Positions 46,483 to 56,907 of a DNA stretch of 64,000 nt are shown here, piece after piece. Numbering within the stretch: position 1 is the stretch's first letter; every line of letters begins with the position of its first letter. The notes under the pieces were generated by a model. That model saw nothing but the letters and a program-made list of their open reading frames with translations. It was not told the DNA's origin and searched no databases. Origin of the DNA: Vreelandella piezotolerans (lineage in GTDB: Bacteria > Pseudomonadota > Gammaproteobacteria > Pseudomonadales > Halomonadaceae); contig NZ_CP048602.1 in NCBI RefSeq assembly GCF_012427705.1, positions 620,001 to 684,000 of the forward strand, in the 5' to 3' direction. The translations under genes and the position numbers were made by a program.

Positions 46483-47259
46483 ATGCCTGACGCGACCTCG
46501 CTGCCCCCCGAGCAGGATGCATTGACCGACCGCGACCCGGCCACCGGACATCCGCGCCCGCCTCGTCGTGAATTCAAAGCGCGGGGCAGCTTCGTGACGC
46601 GCTGTGAGGGCTGCAACTTACCTGAGCTGAACTGCCTCTGCCCGTATCAGGTCAAGGCGGAGAGCGACGCTCAGGTATGGCTGTTGACCCACTCCATCGA
46701 GCACTACAAGCCGACCAATACCGGGCGTTTGATTGGCGATGTGCTCACCAATACTCGCGTGTTTACTTGGTATCGCACCGCGCCGGACGACACGCTGGCG
46801 GCGCTGTTGGACGATCCACGCTACGCACCGTTCGTGATTTTCCCCGATGACCAGCCGGATTACGCCGACCGCGTGGTGGATATCGGCGCGGTGCATGCTG
46901 CCAAGCAGCAGGCGCGCATACCGGTATTCATCATTTTGGATGGCACCTGGCGTCAGGCGCGGCGTATGTTCCGCAAAAGCCCTTACCTGGATGCACTACC
47001 GGTGCTGCCGCTGCGTACCGAGCGGGAGACCCGCTACCGGCTGCGCAAGCCCGCCTCAAAAGCGCATCTGTGCACTGCTGAAGTCGCTATTGAGTTACTG
47101 CGTCAGAGTGGCGATGAAGCAGCGGCTAGCGTGTTGGATGACTACTTTGACGTGTTCAACGATAGCTACGCCGAGAGCCGCTATTATCGCAAGATCGAAG
47201 AGCCTACGGCAGCCATGCAGCGGCTATTGGAGCGGCAGCGGGCAGAAGAGCACGGTTAG
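46483..47259 (+). CDS. DTW domain protein, probable tRNA-uridine aminocarboxypropyltransferase
   Basis: A 258-residue protein with a zinc-binding-like N-terminal cluster (RCEGCNLPELNCLCP) and the DTW-type motif DGTWRQARRM. E. coli YfiP/TapT of this family adds the acp group to U47 of tRNAs; the same reaction is likely here. GGAG precedes the ATG. The 3' end overlaps the convergent transporter gene by 4 bp. Confidence 0.88.
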   Translation: MPDATSLPPEQDALTDRDPATGHPRPPRREFKARGSFVTRCEGCNLPELNCLCPYQVKAESDAQVWLLTHSIEHYKPTNTGRLIGDVLTNTRVFTWYRTAPDDTLAALLDDPRYAPFVIFPDDQPDYADRVVDIGAVHAAKQQARIPVFIILDGTWRQARRMFRKSPYLDALPVLPLRTERETRYRLRKPASKAHLCTAEVAIELLRQSGDEAAASVLDDYFDVFNDSYAESRYYRKIEEPTAAMQRLLERQRAEEHG

Positions 47260-48167
47260 CGGGAAGGATTGCCACCGGGCAGCCAGCGCAGCAGCACTTT
47301 GCGGACCCAGTACCAGCGATTGATCAGTAGTGCCATAAAGATCAGGCTACAGCCAAGCAGTTGCAATGCGGTCATGGTTTCGCCAAACCACCAAGCGGCA
47401 AACAGCGCGGTCCAGACGGCTTCTAGCATCAGAATCACCGCCGCATGGCTAGGCGTGGTCATGCCTTGCGCTTTGATTTGCAGAAAGAAGCGCAGCGAGC
47501 TGGCCAGCAGCACGCTGGCCATGAACCAGCTGAGAATCGACGGGCTGAGCGCCAGCGGCTGGTGCTCCACCACCAGGGAAAGCCCCGTTAGCACCACGCC
47601 TACCGAGATCAGTTGCAGCGTGGTTAGCGGCAGCGCAGGCACATTGCGCACTACGCGGGTATTGACGTTGATCAAAAGCGCAAAACAGAGCGCGGCGCAC
47701 ACCATCAATAGCTGGCTGGCTTCCACTCGAAATCCCGCATTGAGCGATAGCAGCGCAAAACCGAGCAGCGCAATGGGCAGCGCGATCCACGTGCTGCGCG
47801 GTGGGCGGTCACCAAACAGCAGCCGTGCGACGACGGGAACCAGCAGAATGCCCAAGCTGTTGATGAAGGCACTTTCACCCAGGTGATCGGAGTAGTGAAG
47901 CCCGAGCACCCAAAACGCGATGGCGGCGCTGAACAAAACGCCGACCAGCAGGCCGCGGCGCACACGGCGTAGAGGCATGCGCCGTAGGGCAGGCCAAGAG
48001 AATCCCAGCAGGATCAGCCCGGCGAGTAAGAAGCGCGTGCCGATGAACAGCAGCGGCGGCATGCCCACCAGCGCCTCCTTGGAGAATATCCAGCCACCGG
48101 CCGCCACGACCGTGACCAGCAGAAGCAGTGCGTCGGCCTGCCAGGGGGCTTGCTTGATCGAGCTCAC
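47256..48167 (-). CDS. DMT superfamily (EamA) transporter
   Basis: A 303-residue inner-membrane protein with ten predicted helices in two EamA repeats, of the drug/metabolite transporter superfamily. The substrate is unknown. Its GTG start overlaps the stop of the TraB-family gene (GTGA), so it ends the trkA-trkH-traB run. Confidence 0.85.
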   Translation of the reverse strand: MSSIKQAPWQADALLLLVTVVAAGGWIFSKEALVGMPPLLFIGTRFLLAGLILLGFSWPALRRMPLRRVRRGLLVGVLFSAAIAFWVLGLHYSDHLGESAFINSLGILLVPVVARLLFGDRPPRSTWIALPIALLGFALLSLNAGFRVEASQLLMVCAALCFALLINVNTRVVRNVPALPLTTLQLISVGVVLTGLSLVVEHQPLALSPSILSWFMASVLLASSLRFFLQIKAQGMTTPSHAAVILMLEAVWTALFAAWWFGETMTALQLLGCSLIFMALLINRWYWVRKVLLRWLPGGNPSR

Positions 48168-49417
48168 GCAGCACCGCTGCCGAATAGCGCACCGGCGATT
48201 CTAAACCCAGCGACCCAGGTGCCCACTGCCGACCCCAGCGTAGCGAGAATGAACACCAGTAGGGTGCGCGAGACGCGGTTCTTCCACCAGCCTTTCAGCT
48301 GCGTCACGTCGTGGCGCAGACTAGAGAAGTCGCGCACTTTGGGCTTGCGCATATAGAGCTCTACCCCAGCGGCCACGAAGCCGGCCCCAATCGTTGGGTT
48401 GAGCGATGTGAGCGGCGCGGCAAAGAAGGTGGCAATGACCGTCACCGGGTGAGCGAGAGCGGCAATGGTGGCTCCGCCGGATAGAATCCCGTTGATCAAA
48501 AACCACTCGATGACTAGCTGCCAGCCAAGCTCGGTATTGCGCGAAAAGCCCACCACGAAACCGGTAATGACCAGCGCGGTAATCAGCCAGGGAGTGGCTT
48601 TACACAGTTTGGAGGGCGGCGGTGTCGCTTCGAGTGACGCCCTCTCGATGGTGGGGTTTTCCGGCAGCGGTGCTTCCAGGTGCTCGCTCGTCCCCTTCAA
48701 ATGTCCGGCGCCCAATACCACCAGCACGTTCTGGTAGCGTCCGGGAGGTGCGTCTTCCGCCAAACGCAGCGCCATATAGCGGTCGCGTTCACGAATCAGC
48801 GGCGTATAGAGTGCCTCCGACTCTGCGGCAAACTCGCTGAAGGTCGCTTCCAGCATGTCGCCCTCTTTGAGCTTTTCGATATCCTCTTTGGAGACATCCT
48901 GACGCGAGAGCACGCTGCCAATTAGTCCGGAAAACAGCGAGAAGCGCTGCCACCAGGGCACGTTGCGGTAAATGCGTTTGAGGGTGATGCCTACATCCCG
49001 GTCGACCAGCAGTAGCGGTAGATCGCGCGAGCGGCACTCTTCCACGGCAGCGCGCATTTCGGCGCCAGGCTGAATCCCGGACTGCTCGGCAATACGCTGC
49101 TGGAACGCGCCGAGGGCGAGGCTGGCTGCGACCATCCCCGCTTTGCCCTGCTTGAATACCTGGAACAGGTCCTGCTCGCCCATGGCGTCGGGATTGTCCA
49201 TGCTTTGGTGACGAGCGTCGCACAGCTCGATGGCCACGGCGTCGAACTGGCCGCTGTCGATCAATTGGCGAACGTCGTCCGCGCTCTCGGCCGACACGTG
49301 GGCCGTTCCCAGCAGGGTATAGTGCGTCGTGCCCACTTGAACGGTCGTCAGCGGGCCGCTAGTCGTGGGCAGCACGAGGCTCTCTTGAGCCAGCGGTGTT
49401 GCATCATCTTGGGTCAT
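48164..49417 (-). CDS. TraB/GumN family membrane protein
   Basis: A 417-residue protein. The N-terminal TraB domain has GTAHVS and the later GAGH motif, as in TIKI-like proteases; the C-terminal third has several membrane helices (ITALVITGFVVGFS, then LAHPVTVIATFFAAPLTS). The function is unknown; a membrane metallopeptidase-like role is inferred from the fold family. It lies 36 bp after trkH on the same strand. Confidence 0.85.
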   Translation of the reverse strand: MTQDDATPLAQESLVLPTTSGPLTTVQVGTTHYTLLGTAHVSAESADDVRQLIDSGQFDAVAIELCDARHQSMDNPDAMGEQDLFQVFKQGKAGMVAASLALGAFQQRIAEQSGIQPGAEMRAAVEECRSRDLPLLLVDRDVGITLKRIYRNVPWWQRFSLFSGLIGSVLSRQDVSKEDIEKLKEGDMLEATFSEFAAESEALYTPLIRERDRYMALRLAEDAPPGRYQNVLVVLGAGHLKGTSEHLEAPLPENPTIERASLEATPPPSKLCKATPWLITALVITGFVVGFSRNTELGWQLVIEWFLINGILSGGATIAALAHPVTVIATFFAAPLTSLNPTIGAGFVAAGVELYMRKPKVRDFSSLRHDVTQLKGWWKNRVSRTLLVFILATLGSAVGTWVAGFRIAGALFGSGAA

Positions 49418-49453
49418 TAAAAAGTCTCAATGAATAAGTCACTCGCAGTGTGT

Positions 49454-50902
49454 TTAACGCCGCCAAAAGGCGGGGGTAAACAGCACCAGTACCGTAAAAA
49501 TTTCCAAGCGGCCCAGTAACATGGCCAGTACTAAGATCCATTTGGCAAGGCTTGGCAAGTCGCCATAGTGGCTACTGGCTTCACCGAGCGCAGGACCCAG
49601 GTTGTTCAGTGCAGAGCCAACGGTCGACCATGCCGTCACCTGATCGACGCCCGTCGCCATCACACCCACCAGCATCAAAAAGAACAGCATCACATAGGCA
49701 GAGAAAAATCCCCAGACGGCCTGCGCAATGCTATCAGGCACGCTCACTTTGCCGACCTTGACGGCAATCACCGCGTTGGGGTGGATCAGACGCATCACCT
49801 CGCGCATGCCCTGCTTCAAAATCAGAATGATACGGATGACCTTCATGCCCCCGGCGGTGGAGCCCGAGCAGCCGCCGACGAATGCCGCCACGAACAGCAA
49901 GAACGGCAGCGCCCCTGGCCAACCGGAAAAGTCCGCCACGGCAAAGCCCGCGGTCGTGGCCACCGAGACCACCTCGAAAAGCGCGTGCCGAAGACCAGTG
50001 ATGCTCTCGTAGGTATCGGTGAGCCATAGGGTCACCACGGTGATGGTGGTGAGCCCGGCTAAAAACAGCATCAGAAAGCGCGCTTCGGGATCTTGGAAAT
50101 AGTGCAGCAAGCGCTTTTCCCGCCAGGCAATGAAGTGCAGGCTAAAGCTGAAGGCGGAAATCAGCATGAAGGCCACGCAGATGAGTTCGATGGCGGCGCT
50201 ATCGAAATAGCCAATGCTGGCATCGTAAGTAGAAAAGCCGCCAATGGCGACAGTGGAAAAGCTGTGCCCCAGGGCATCGAACCAGTTCATGCCCGCCAGC
50301 ATGTAGGCAACCGTGCAGGCGAAGGTCAGCGTCGCGTAAATGTACCAAAGCGCTTTGGCGGTTTCGGTGATGCGTGGCGTGAGCTTGGAGTCCTTGAGCG
50401 GGCCGGGGATCTCGGTGCGATAGAGCGCCATACCGCCGACGCCCAGGGTGGGCAAAATAGCCACGGCCAGTACGACGATCCCCATGCCGCCCAGCCACTG
50501 GAGCTGCTGGCGGTAGTAAAGAATCGACTCAGGCAAGAAATCGATGCCGGTGATCACCGTGGCCCCAGTGGTGGTCAGGCCGGAGAACGACTCGAACACC
50601 GCGTCGGTCATGCTCAGCGCGTCTTCGCCAAACAGCATCAGCGGCAGCGAGCCGAACAGCGCCAGCACGGTCCAGAACATGGCGGCGATGATGAACCCGT
50701 CGCGGATGCGCAGCTCTTTATGGGCACGGCGGTTGGGCAGATAGAGCAGCAGCCCCGTCATGACGGTAATTCCAATACCGCTCATGAAGGCATGCCAAAC
50801 GCCGTCACGAAACCAGAGCGACATGAGCATGGGAGGGAGCATCGTTAGGCTGAAGAGCATCAGCAGCAGGCCCAAAATTCGTAAAATGACCCGCAAACTC
50901 AT
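49454..50902 (-). CDS. trkH: Trk system potassium channel subunit
   Basis: Potassium uptake pore of 482 residues with four pore-loop repeats; filter-like sequences are TTTGATVITG, STVAIGGFST, TTAGFAV and NNLGPALG. This subunit works with the cytoplasmic NAD-binding TrkA encoded 48 bp upstream. In halophilic relatives potassium uptake of this type underlies osmotic adaptation. Whether it is the TrkH or TrkI form of Halomonas cannot be told here. Confidence 0.93.
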   Translation of the reverse strand: MSLRVILRILGLLLMLFSLTMLPPMLMSLWFRDGVWHAFMSGIGITVMTGLLLYLPNRRAHKELRIRDGFIIAAMFWTVLALFGSLPLMLFGEDALSMTDAVFESFSGLTTTGATVITGIDFLPESILYYRQQLQWLGGMGIVVLAVAILPTLGVGGMALYRTEIPGPLKDSKLTPRITETAKALWYIYATLTFACTVAYMLAGMNWFDALGHSFSTVAIGGFSTYDASIGYFDSAAIELICVAFMLISAFSFSLHFIAWREKRLLHYFQDPEARFLMLFLAGLTTITVVTLWLTDTYESITGLRHALFEVVSVATTAGFAVADFSGWPGALPFLLFVAAFVGGCSGSTAGGMKVIRIILILKQGMREVMRLIHPNAVIAVKVGKVSVPDSIAQAVWGFFSAYVMLFFLMLVGVMATGVDQVTAWSTVGSALNNLGPALGEASSHYGDLPSLAKWILVLAMLLGRLEIFTVLVLFTPAFWRR

Positions 50903-50950
50903 CGTGCTGTTCGCCCCGGTTGTGGCTGTGTCATCACGCTGGCACGCTCC

Positions 50951-52324
50951 TTAGAAAAACGTTAGCCCGACTTGGAACAAGCGCTCCACGTCGCGAATAC
51001 GCCGCTTGTCGATCACGAACAGAATCACGTGGTCGCCGCTCTCCACCTTCACATCGCCGTGGGCAATCAGCACCTCTTTGCCGCGTACGATGGCACCGAT
51101 GGTGGTGCCCTCGGGCAGGTCGATCTCGGCGATGGTGCGGCCCACGACTTTCGACGACTGCTTATCGCCGTGGGCGATGGCCTCGATCGCCTCTGCAGCG
51201 CCCCGGCGCAGCGAGTGTACGTTGACGATATCGCCCCGGCGTACGTGGGTGAGCAGGCTGCCGATGGTGGCCTGTTGGGGGGAGATGGCGATGTCGATAT
51301 CGCCACCCTGCACCAAATCCACGTAGGCCGCGTTGTTGATCAGCGTGAGGACCTTCTTCGCTCCCAGCCGTTTGGCCAGCAGCGACGACATGATGTTCAC
51401 TTCGTCGTCGTTGGTCAGCGCGCAGAAGATATCGCAGTCTTCGATGTTTTCTTCTTCCAACAGCCGCTTGCTGGTGGCGCTGCCGTGCAGCACCACGGTG
51501 CGGTCCAGCCGCTCGGAGAGCGTGGTGCAGCGCTCCAGGCTGTGCTCGATGATCTTGACCTGATGGCTGTGCTCCAAGTGCTCCGCCAAGCGTTCGCCGA
51601 TATTGCCGCCTCCGGCGATGACGACCCGGCGGAAGTCCCGCTCCACCTTGCGCAGCTCGCTCATCACCGCGCGGATATCCCGCCGAGCGGCCAGGAAGAA
51701 CACCTCATCGTCGGCTTCGATGATGGTGTCGCCCCGGGGGATGATCGGTCGGTTGCGGCGGTAGATCGCCGCGACGCGGGTTTCCACGTTGGGCATGTGC
51801 TTGCCCAGAAAGGCCAAATCCTGGCCCACCAATGGACCGCCGTAGAAGGCTTTCACCGCCACCAGCTGTACCAACCCGCCGGCAAACTCCAGCACCTGCA
51901 GCGCGCCGGGGTGCTCGATCAAGCGGCGCACGTGGTCGGTCACCACCTGCTCGGGGCTGATCAACACGTCGATGGGAATGGCTTCGTGGGCAAAGAGGCC
52001 TTTACGAGTCAAGTAGGCGGTGGAGCGGACCCGGGCAATTTTGGTGGGGGTGCGAAACAGCGTGTGAGCCACCTGACAGGCGATCATATTGATCTCGTCG
52101 GTGTTGGTCACCGCGATCAGCATATCGGCGTCTTCGCAGCCCGCCTGGCGCAGCACGATCGGGTAGGAGCCTGCGCCGGTCACCGTGCGGATATCCAGCT
52201 TGGTGTGCAGCTCGCGCAGTTTTGCGCCGTCGGTATCGACGACGGTGATGTCGTTCTCCTCGCGGGCAAGGTGCTCCGCAAGGGTGCCGCCGACTTGGCC
52301 GGCGCCGAGAATGATGATTTTCAT
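50951..52324 (-). CDS. trkA: Trk system potassium transport regulator TrkA
   Basis: Cytoplasmic ring-forming regulator of 457 residues with two RCK units, each with a Rossmann motif ([13 protein letters not shown] at the start, and [14 protein letters not shown] near residue 240) and a TrkA-C domain. NADH or ATP binding gates the TrkH pore. An equally long frame on the other strand is a shadow. Confidence 0.96.
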   Translation of the reverse strand: MKIIILGAGQVGGTLAEHLAREENDITVVDTDGAKLRELHTKLDIRTVTGAGSYPIVLRQAGCEDADMLIAVTNTDEINMIACQVAHTLFRTPTKIARVRSTAYLTRKGLFAHEAIPIDVLISPEQVVTDHVRRLIEHPGALQVLEFAGGLVQLVAVKAFYGGPLVGQDLAFLGKHMPNVETRVAAIYRRNRPIIPRGDTIIEADDEVFFLAARRDIRAVMSELRKVERDFRRVVIAGGGNIGERLAEHLEHSHQVKIIEHSLERCTTLSERLDRTVVLHGSATSKRLLEEENIEDCDIFCALTNDDEVNIMSSLLAKRLGAKKVLTLINNAAYVDLVQGGDIDIAISPQQATIGSLLTHVRRGDIVNVHSLRRGAAEAIEAIAHGDKQSSKVVGRTIAEIDLPEGTTIGAIVRGKEVLIAHGDVKVESGDHVILFVIDKRRIRDVERLFQVGLTFF

Positions 52325-52389
52325 CGCTAAGCATCGGTTCCGTTATGAGCGCCAACGTTTTATCAGCACGCAGTGTGCGCTGCAACAAA

Positions 52390-52419
52390 GACGGCGGCCA
52401 GTGTAAACCAGCCGCCGTC
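52390..52419 (-). terminator. Terminator after the dodecin gene
   Basis: GACGGCGGC pairs with GCCGCCGTC across a 12-nt loop, then TTTGTTG on the minus strand. It lies between the dodecin stop and the trkA start. Confidence 0.7.
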
Positions 52420-52435
52420 GAAAAGCAGGTAGGGA

Positions 52436-52642
52436 TTATTCCAGCGTGAAGCCGACTTTGATCGTGACCTGCCAGTGTGCCACGCGGCCATCCTCGATGT
52501 GCCCACGCGTGTCGGTGACTTCAAGCCAGCGCATATTGCGAACGCTTTCGGCGGCTTTGGTCAGGGCATTCTGCACGGCGTCCTCGATTCCTTTTTCGGA
52601 TGAACCGGTTAGCTCGATATGTTTATAGGTATGATGACTCAT
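52436..52642 (-). CDS. Dodecin
   Basis: A 68-residue flavin-binding protein that forms a dodecamer storing flavin or protecting from it. The diagnostic W in MRWLEV and the C-terminal [13 protein letters not shown] strand are present. AAGGAGACAGC precedes the ATG. It sits alone between rsmB and trkA with its own terminator. Confidence 0.94.
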   Translation of the reverse strand: MSHHTYKHIELTGSSEKGIEDAVQNALTKAAESVRNMRWLEVTDTRGHIEDGRVAHWQVTIKVGFTLE

Positions 52643-52680
52643 GCTGTCTCCTTGCGTGTCATGAAAAGGCGGCCTAGTGC

Positions 52681-54012
52681 TTAAGCCGTACGCTTCTCTA
52701 GTCTGGCATAAAAAAAGCCATCGTGACTGTTCACGTCAGGAAACAGCTGGCGGCCCGTGCCGCTTTGCTCACCCCAGGCCACGTCATGGGGCGTGGTGGC
52801 ATGGGCGTCCGGGGTGCGGTCTAAAAACGCATCGATTTGTGCGGCGTTCTCTTCGGGCAGCACCGAACAGGTAGCGTAGAGTAGGGTCCCACCTGGGCGT
52901 AGCAGTGGCCATAGATTATCCAGCAGCCGTTGCTGGAGCTTGGCAAGCTGGCGAATGTCCTCTTTACGGCGTAGCGCTTTGATGTCCGGATGGCGACGAA
53001 TCACGCCGGTGCCGGAGCAGGGGGCATCCAGCAAAATGGCATCAAAGGGCGTGCCGCTCCACCAGTCGCGGGTGGTGGCATCGGCGTGCTTTAGTTCGGC
53101 ACTGAGCCCTAAACGGCCGAGCGTGTCGTCGACTTTTGCCAGCCGCTGGTTGTCGCTATCCAGCGCGGTCAGGGAAATGTCGAACTGCTCTAGCAAGTGA
53201 GCGGTTTTGCCGCCAGGGGCGCAGCAGGCGTCTAGTACATGGGCGCCGGGACGTGGCGCGAGAGCCGGGCCCAGCAGCGCGGCGCAGAGCTGTGCCGCCT
53301 CGTCCTGCACGCTGACGTGGCCCTGTTCGAAGCCAGGCAGCGTCGAGACATCGCAAGGGTGAGTCAGCGTGATGCCATCGGGGGCATGGAGGCAGAGGTG
53401 GCCATCCAAGCCCTGCTCGGTGAGCCGCTGCAAGTACGCTTCACGATCATTGTGGCGCTGATTGACGCGCAGCGTCATCGGCCCCGGTTCGTTGTTGGCC
53501 TCGGCAATGGCACGCCACTGCTCGGGCCAGGCGCTGCGCAGCTTGCCGAGCAGCCACTGGGGGTGTTCCAAGGCCACGCTCTCATCACGGTCCACTTCGG
53601 CCTGCAGCGCATCGGCCTCGCGCTGCAGTCGGCGCAGGCAACCGTTGAGCACGCGAGTTGCCCACTCTTTGTCCAGCAGGCGTGCGGCCCCGGCGGTTTC
53701 CCCCACGGCGGCGTGGGCAGGTGTGCGCATGTAGAGCAGTTGATAGATACCGATCAGCAGCAGGGCCTGGATATCCGCATCACGCTTTTTGAAGGGCTGC
53801 TTCAGCAGGCGGCTGGCCAACGCTTGCAGGCGCGGCAAACGTCGGCAGGTGCCGTAACAGAGTTCTTTGAGCAGCGCGCGGTCTCTGGCAATGACGCTGT
53901 GCTCATCGAGCCCGGCCAGGGAGCCTTTATCGGTGAGAATCGGCACCAGGCTTCTGGCCGCCGCCGCGCGCACGTCCAGGCCGCTATCGCCTTTGGTGGG
54001 TCGCTCGCTCAT
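52681..54012 (-). CDS. rsmB: 16S rRNA m5C967 methyltransferase
   Basis: A 443-residue enzyme with an N-terminal NusB-like RNA-binding domain (about 1-150) and a C-terminal SAM methyltransferase domain. The catalytic cysteines are in DAPCSGTG and [10 protein letters not shown], and the SAM motif is [12 protein letters not shown]. It overlaps fmt by 4 bp, as in most gammaproteobacteria. Confidence 0.96.
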   Translation of the reverse strand: MSERPTKGDSGLDVRAAAARSLVPILTDKGSLAGLDEHSVIARDRALLKELCYGTCRRLPRLQALASRLLKQPFKKRDADIQALLLIGIYQLLYMRTPAHAAVGETAGAARLLDKEWATRVLNGCLRRLQREADALQAEVDRDESVALEHPQWLLGKLRSAWPEQWRAIAEANNEPGPMTLRVNQRHNDREAYLQRLTEQGLDGHLCLHAPDGITLTHPCDVSTLPGFEQGHVSVQDEAAQLCAALLGPALAPRPGAHVLDACCAPGGKTAHLLEQFDISLTALDSDNQRLAKVDDTLGRLGLSAELKHADATTRDWWSGTPFDAILLDAPCSGTGVIRRHPDIKALRRKEDIRQLAKLQQRLLDNLWPLLRPGGTLLYATCSVLPEENAAQIDAFLDRTPDAHATTPHDVAWGEQSGTGRQLFPDVNSHDGFFYARLEKRTA

Positions 54013-55001
54013 GGGTGCGCTCCTTGCGAGGCTGGCTGTGAAGGCTGTCCAAGGCGAACACCCTCGCTCAAGGGCGTTTGGCGGGCATTCAAAAGATCAC
54101 GCACTGCCATGGCTTTGCCGCCGGGCAGCTGGGCACGGCTAACGCACAGCACTTCCTGGCCCTGGGCACCGCAGGCAATGCGCAGGTGTTCGTCGCCATG
54201 TGCCAACAGCGTACCTGGGGCGACGGGCGACTGCTCACCGGGCTCTACGCTGGCCATCAACAGCCGCAGACGATCGTTCCCCAGGGTGCACCAAGCCACC
54301 GGCCAAGGGTTGAAGGCGCGGATTTTACGCGCCAGCTGCTCGGCGGGCTGGCTGAAGTCGAGTTCGGCTTCGGCTTTGCTGAGCTTGGCGGCGTAGGTCA
54401 CCCCCTCGTCGGGCTGCGGGGTTGCCTCCAGGCTTCCGCTGTCCAACTGATCGAGTACGGTCACCAATGCATTGGCGCCTTGAATGGCCAGCCGGTCGTG
54501 GAGGTCGCCGCCCGTGGTGCGTGAGGTGATCGGCGTGCGCACGTCGTAGAGCATGGCGCCGGTATCCAGCCCCGCGTCCATCTGCATGATGGTGACGCCG
54601 GAGGCGCTATCACCCGCTTCGATGGCACGCTGAATCGGCGCCGCGCCGCGCCAGCGGGGCAGCAGCGAGGCGTGGACGTTGATACAGCCTAACCGCGGCG
54701 TATCCAGCACCGCCTGGGGCAGCAGCAGCCCATAGGCGACCACCACCATCACATCGGCATTCAGCGCCGCCAGTTCGGCTTGCGCATCGGCGTCTTTCAA
54801 GCTGACGGGTTGGACCACCGGCAGCCCGTGCTCTTGTGCCAGCTGTTTGACCGGGCTGGGCGTGAGCTTGCGGCCACGTCCAGCGGGACGGTCAGGTTGG
54901 GTGTAAACCGCCACCACTTCATGTTCGCTGTCGAGAACGGCAGCAAGGCTGGAGGCGGCGAAGTCTGGCGTGCCAGCAAAAACAACGCGTAACGGTGACA
55001 T
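54009..55001 (-). CDS. fmt: Methionyl-tRNA formyltransferase
   Basis: Formylates initiator Met-tRNA; 330 residues. It opens with RVVFAGTPDFAASSL, and the folate-binding/catalytic motif is NVHASLLPRWRGAAPI. It follows def after a 137-bp gap and overlaps rsmB by 4 bp. Confidence 0.97.
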   Translation of the reverse strand: MSPLRVVFAGTPDFAASSLAAVLDSEHEVVAVYTQPDRPAGRGRKLTPSPVKQLAQEHGLPVVQPVSLKDADAQAELAALNADVMVVVAYGLLLPQAVLDTPRLGCINVHASLLPRWRGAAPIQRAIEAGDSASGVTIMQMDAGLDTGAMLYDVRTPITSRTTGGDLHDRLAIQGANALVTVLDQLDSGSLEATPQPDEGVTYAAKLSKAEAELDFSQPAEQLARKIRAFNPWPVAWCTLGNDRLRLLMASVEPGEQSPVAPGTLLAHGDEHLRIACGAQGQEVLCVSRAQLPGGKAMAVRDLLNARQTPLSEGVRLGQPSQPASQGAHP

Positions 55002-55138
55002 GGTGGAGAGCCCCTAAGAGAAGAGAGAAAGTGCCATCTATGAAACGCACAAAGGCCGAGAGGCAGCGCTATCGTGCAGGCATTCAGCCTGTGAGTCAGC
55101 GTGTCAGCTCGGCCAGTGGCCAGGTGATGAGGTGCCGA

Positions 55139-55651
55139 TTAGGCGTCGTTCATAAGCTTGTGGCGCTTCTGCATTTTTTTCATCACTCGGTCGCGCTTGA
55201 GCGGAGAGAGGTAATCCACGAACAGGACACCTTCTAAATGATCGAGTTCATGTTGAATGCAGTGGGCCAGCAAGCCGTCCGCTTCCAACTCGTAGGGCTC
55301 TCCGTTACGGTCCAGCGCGTTGAGCGTCACTTTCAGGTAGCGCGGTACTTCGGCATAGTACTCAGGGATCGACAAGCAGCCCTCGGAGAGCGGCTCTTTG
55401 GCATCACCGATGGGCTCGTAGCGCGGGTTGATCAGCACCAGCGGCTGGGAGTTATCGTCGCTGACATCCATGACGACCACGCGGCGATGGACATCGACTT
55501 GCGTTGCGGCAAGGCCGATGCCGCGTGCGTCGTACATGGTCTCCAACATATCGTCGACGAGCTGGCGGACCTCGTCGTCAACGGTTTCCACCGGTACCGC
55601 CTTGGTGCGCAGGCGCTCGTCGGGGAATTCGAGAATAGGAAGTTTGGCCAT
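55139..55651 (-). CDS. def: Peptide deformylase
   Basis: Removes the formyl group from new proteins; 170 residues. All three family motifs are present: [15 protein letters not shown] and the metal-binding HELDH. It is the first gene of def-fmt-rsmB and divergent from the LysM gene. Confidence 0.97.
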   Translation of the reverse strand: MAKLPILEFPDERLRTKAVPVETVDDEVRQLVDDMLETMYDARGIGLAATQVDVHRRVVVMDVSDDNSQPLVLINPRYEPIGDAKEPLSEGCLSIPEYYAEVPRYLKVTLNALDRNGEPYELEADGLLAHCIQHELDHLEGVLFVDYLSPLKRDRVMKKMQKRHKLMNDA

Positions 55652-55827
55652 GGCGTTACAATCACCGTTATGCTGAGTCTTTAAGATGAGTTAGCGGCGA
55701 ACCTGTGTCAGCGCGCCTAACTACTTTACTATGGGCCACTATATCATGCTGATAGCGTTCCTGGGCACGCGCGACACCGTGTGGCCCTCTTCCTCTGCTT
55801 TACCAACGACTGCCTGGAGAGAACCGG

Positions 55828-56874
55828 ATGGCGGCCCGAAAGCCTCTTTATTATAGCGTCTTTGGCGTGCTCTTAACGTGGGTGCTGTTGTCCAGCCAAG
55901 CTGTTTTAGCTCTGGAAGGCTTACGTCACGATGCGCCGCAGCGCTACGAGGTAGTGCCTGGCGATACCCTATGGGATATCTCGGCCCGCTACCTCCACTC
56001 CCCGTGGCAGTGGCCGTCGCTGTGGCGGTCGAATCCACAGGTGCGCAATCCACACCTCATTTATCCTGGCGACGTGCTGCTGCTGGGCAGCTGCGAAGGC
56101 CAGCCTTGCGTCACGTTGGAGCGTGGTCAGAGCATCGTCAAACTCTCCCCGCAAATGCGCACCGTGCCAGAGCGTGAGGCCATTACTCCCATCCCGATGG
56201 AAGTGGTCCGCGCGTTTTTGCGCGAGCATCGCGTGGTCGAGCCAGGCGAGCCCCTGCAGGAACTCGCCTACGTGGTAGGCGGCGACAACCAGCGTCTGAT
56301 TAGCGGGGCAGGCGATAGGTTGTACGTGCGTGGAGAGCTGCCGGAGCGCGCGAGCTTAGGCATTTATCGTCCAGGCGAGCCCTACATCGCCGCCGATGGC
56401 ACACGGTTGGGCGATGAGCTGATCAATATTGGCGAAGCGCGCTACGTTAGCAGCGAGGGCGATATCGCCCGGGTCGAGGTGCTCAGTGCTTATCAGGAAG
56501 TACGTAACAACGACATTCTGCTGCCCCTAGAGGATCGTGAGCTGAGCGCGTCGTTCGAGCCCCGCGCACCGTTGAATGACGTCTCTGGACAGATCGTTGC
56601 AGTACCGGGCGGGGTGCGTTTTATTGGGCGCCTACAGATCGTTGCGCTGGACTTAGGCACCCAGGATGGCCTGCAGCCGGGGCACGTCCTGCGTGTCGAC
56701 CAGCAGGGCGAGCTCGTCACCGATCCTCGCACCCAAGAGCTGCTGCGTTTACCTGACACTGAAGCGGGGCTGGTGATGGTTTTTCGACCTTACGATCACA
56801 TGAGTTTCGCTCTGGTCATGCAGGCGTCACGGGTATTGGCCGTCGGGGATCGCGTGCGTTCGCCCACGCGCTAA
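55828..56874 (+). CDS. LysM domain envelope protein (TsaP-like)
   Basis: A 348-residue exported protein: hydrophobic N-terminal segment (about 8-28), then a LysM domain at about 38-90 (YEVVPGDTLWDISARYLHSPWQWPSLW), and a C-terminal half without recognised motifs here. Its position between def and dprA equals that of PA0020 of Pseudomonas aeruginosa, called TsaP, which stabilises the type IV pilus secretin by binding peptidoglycan. Whether this protein serves a pilus depends on genes outside this window. GGAGAG precedes the ATG. Confidence 0.87.
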   Translation: MAARKPLYYSVFGVLLTWVLLSSQAVLALEGLRHDAPQRYEVVPGDTLWDISARYLHSPWQWPSLWRSNPQVRNPHLIYPGDVLLLGSCEGQPCVTLERGQSIVKLSPQMRTVPEREAITPIPMEVVRAFLREHRVVEPGEPLQELAYVVGGDNQRLISGAGDRLYVRGELPERASLGIYRPGEPYIAADGTRLGDELINIGEARYVSSEGDIARVEVLSAYQEVRNNDILLPLEDRELSASFEPRAPLNDVSGQIVAVPGGVRFIGRLQIVALDLGTQDGLQPGHVLRVDQQGELVTDPRTQELLRLPDTEAGLVMVFRPYDHMSFALVMQASRVLAVGDRVRSPTR

Positions 56875-56907
56875 CGAACGAATCATCCGTTACAAGAGGG
56901 AACAGCG

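Noticed and set aside
50972..52330. A 452-codon open frame on the plus strand opposite trkA
   Set aside because: It mirrors trkA almost exactly, has no ribosome site or recognisable domain, and trkA on the other strand has clear NAD-binding motifs. GC-rich codon use often leaves the antisense frame open.
53239..54396. A 385-codon plus-strand frame opposite rsmB and fmt
   Set aside because: It crosses two well-supported overlapping genes and encodes no recognisable protein.
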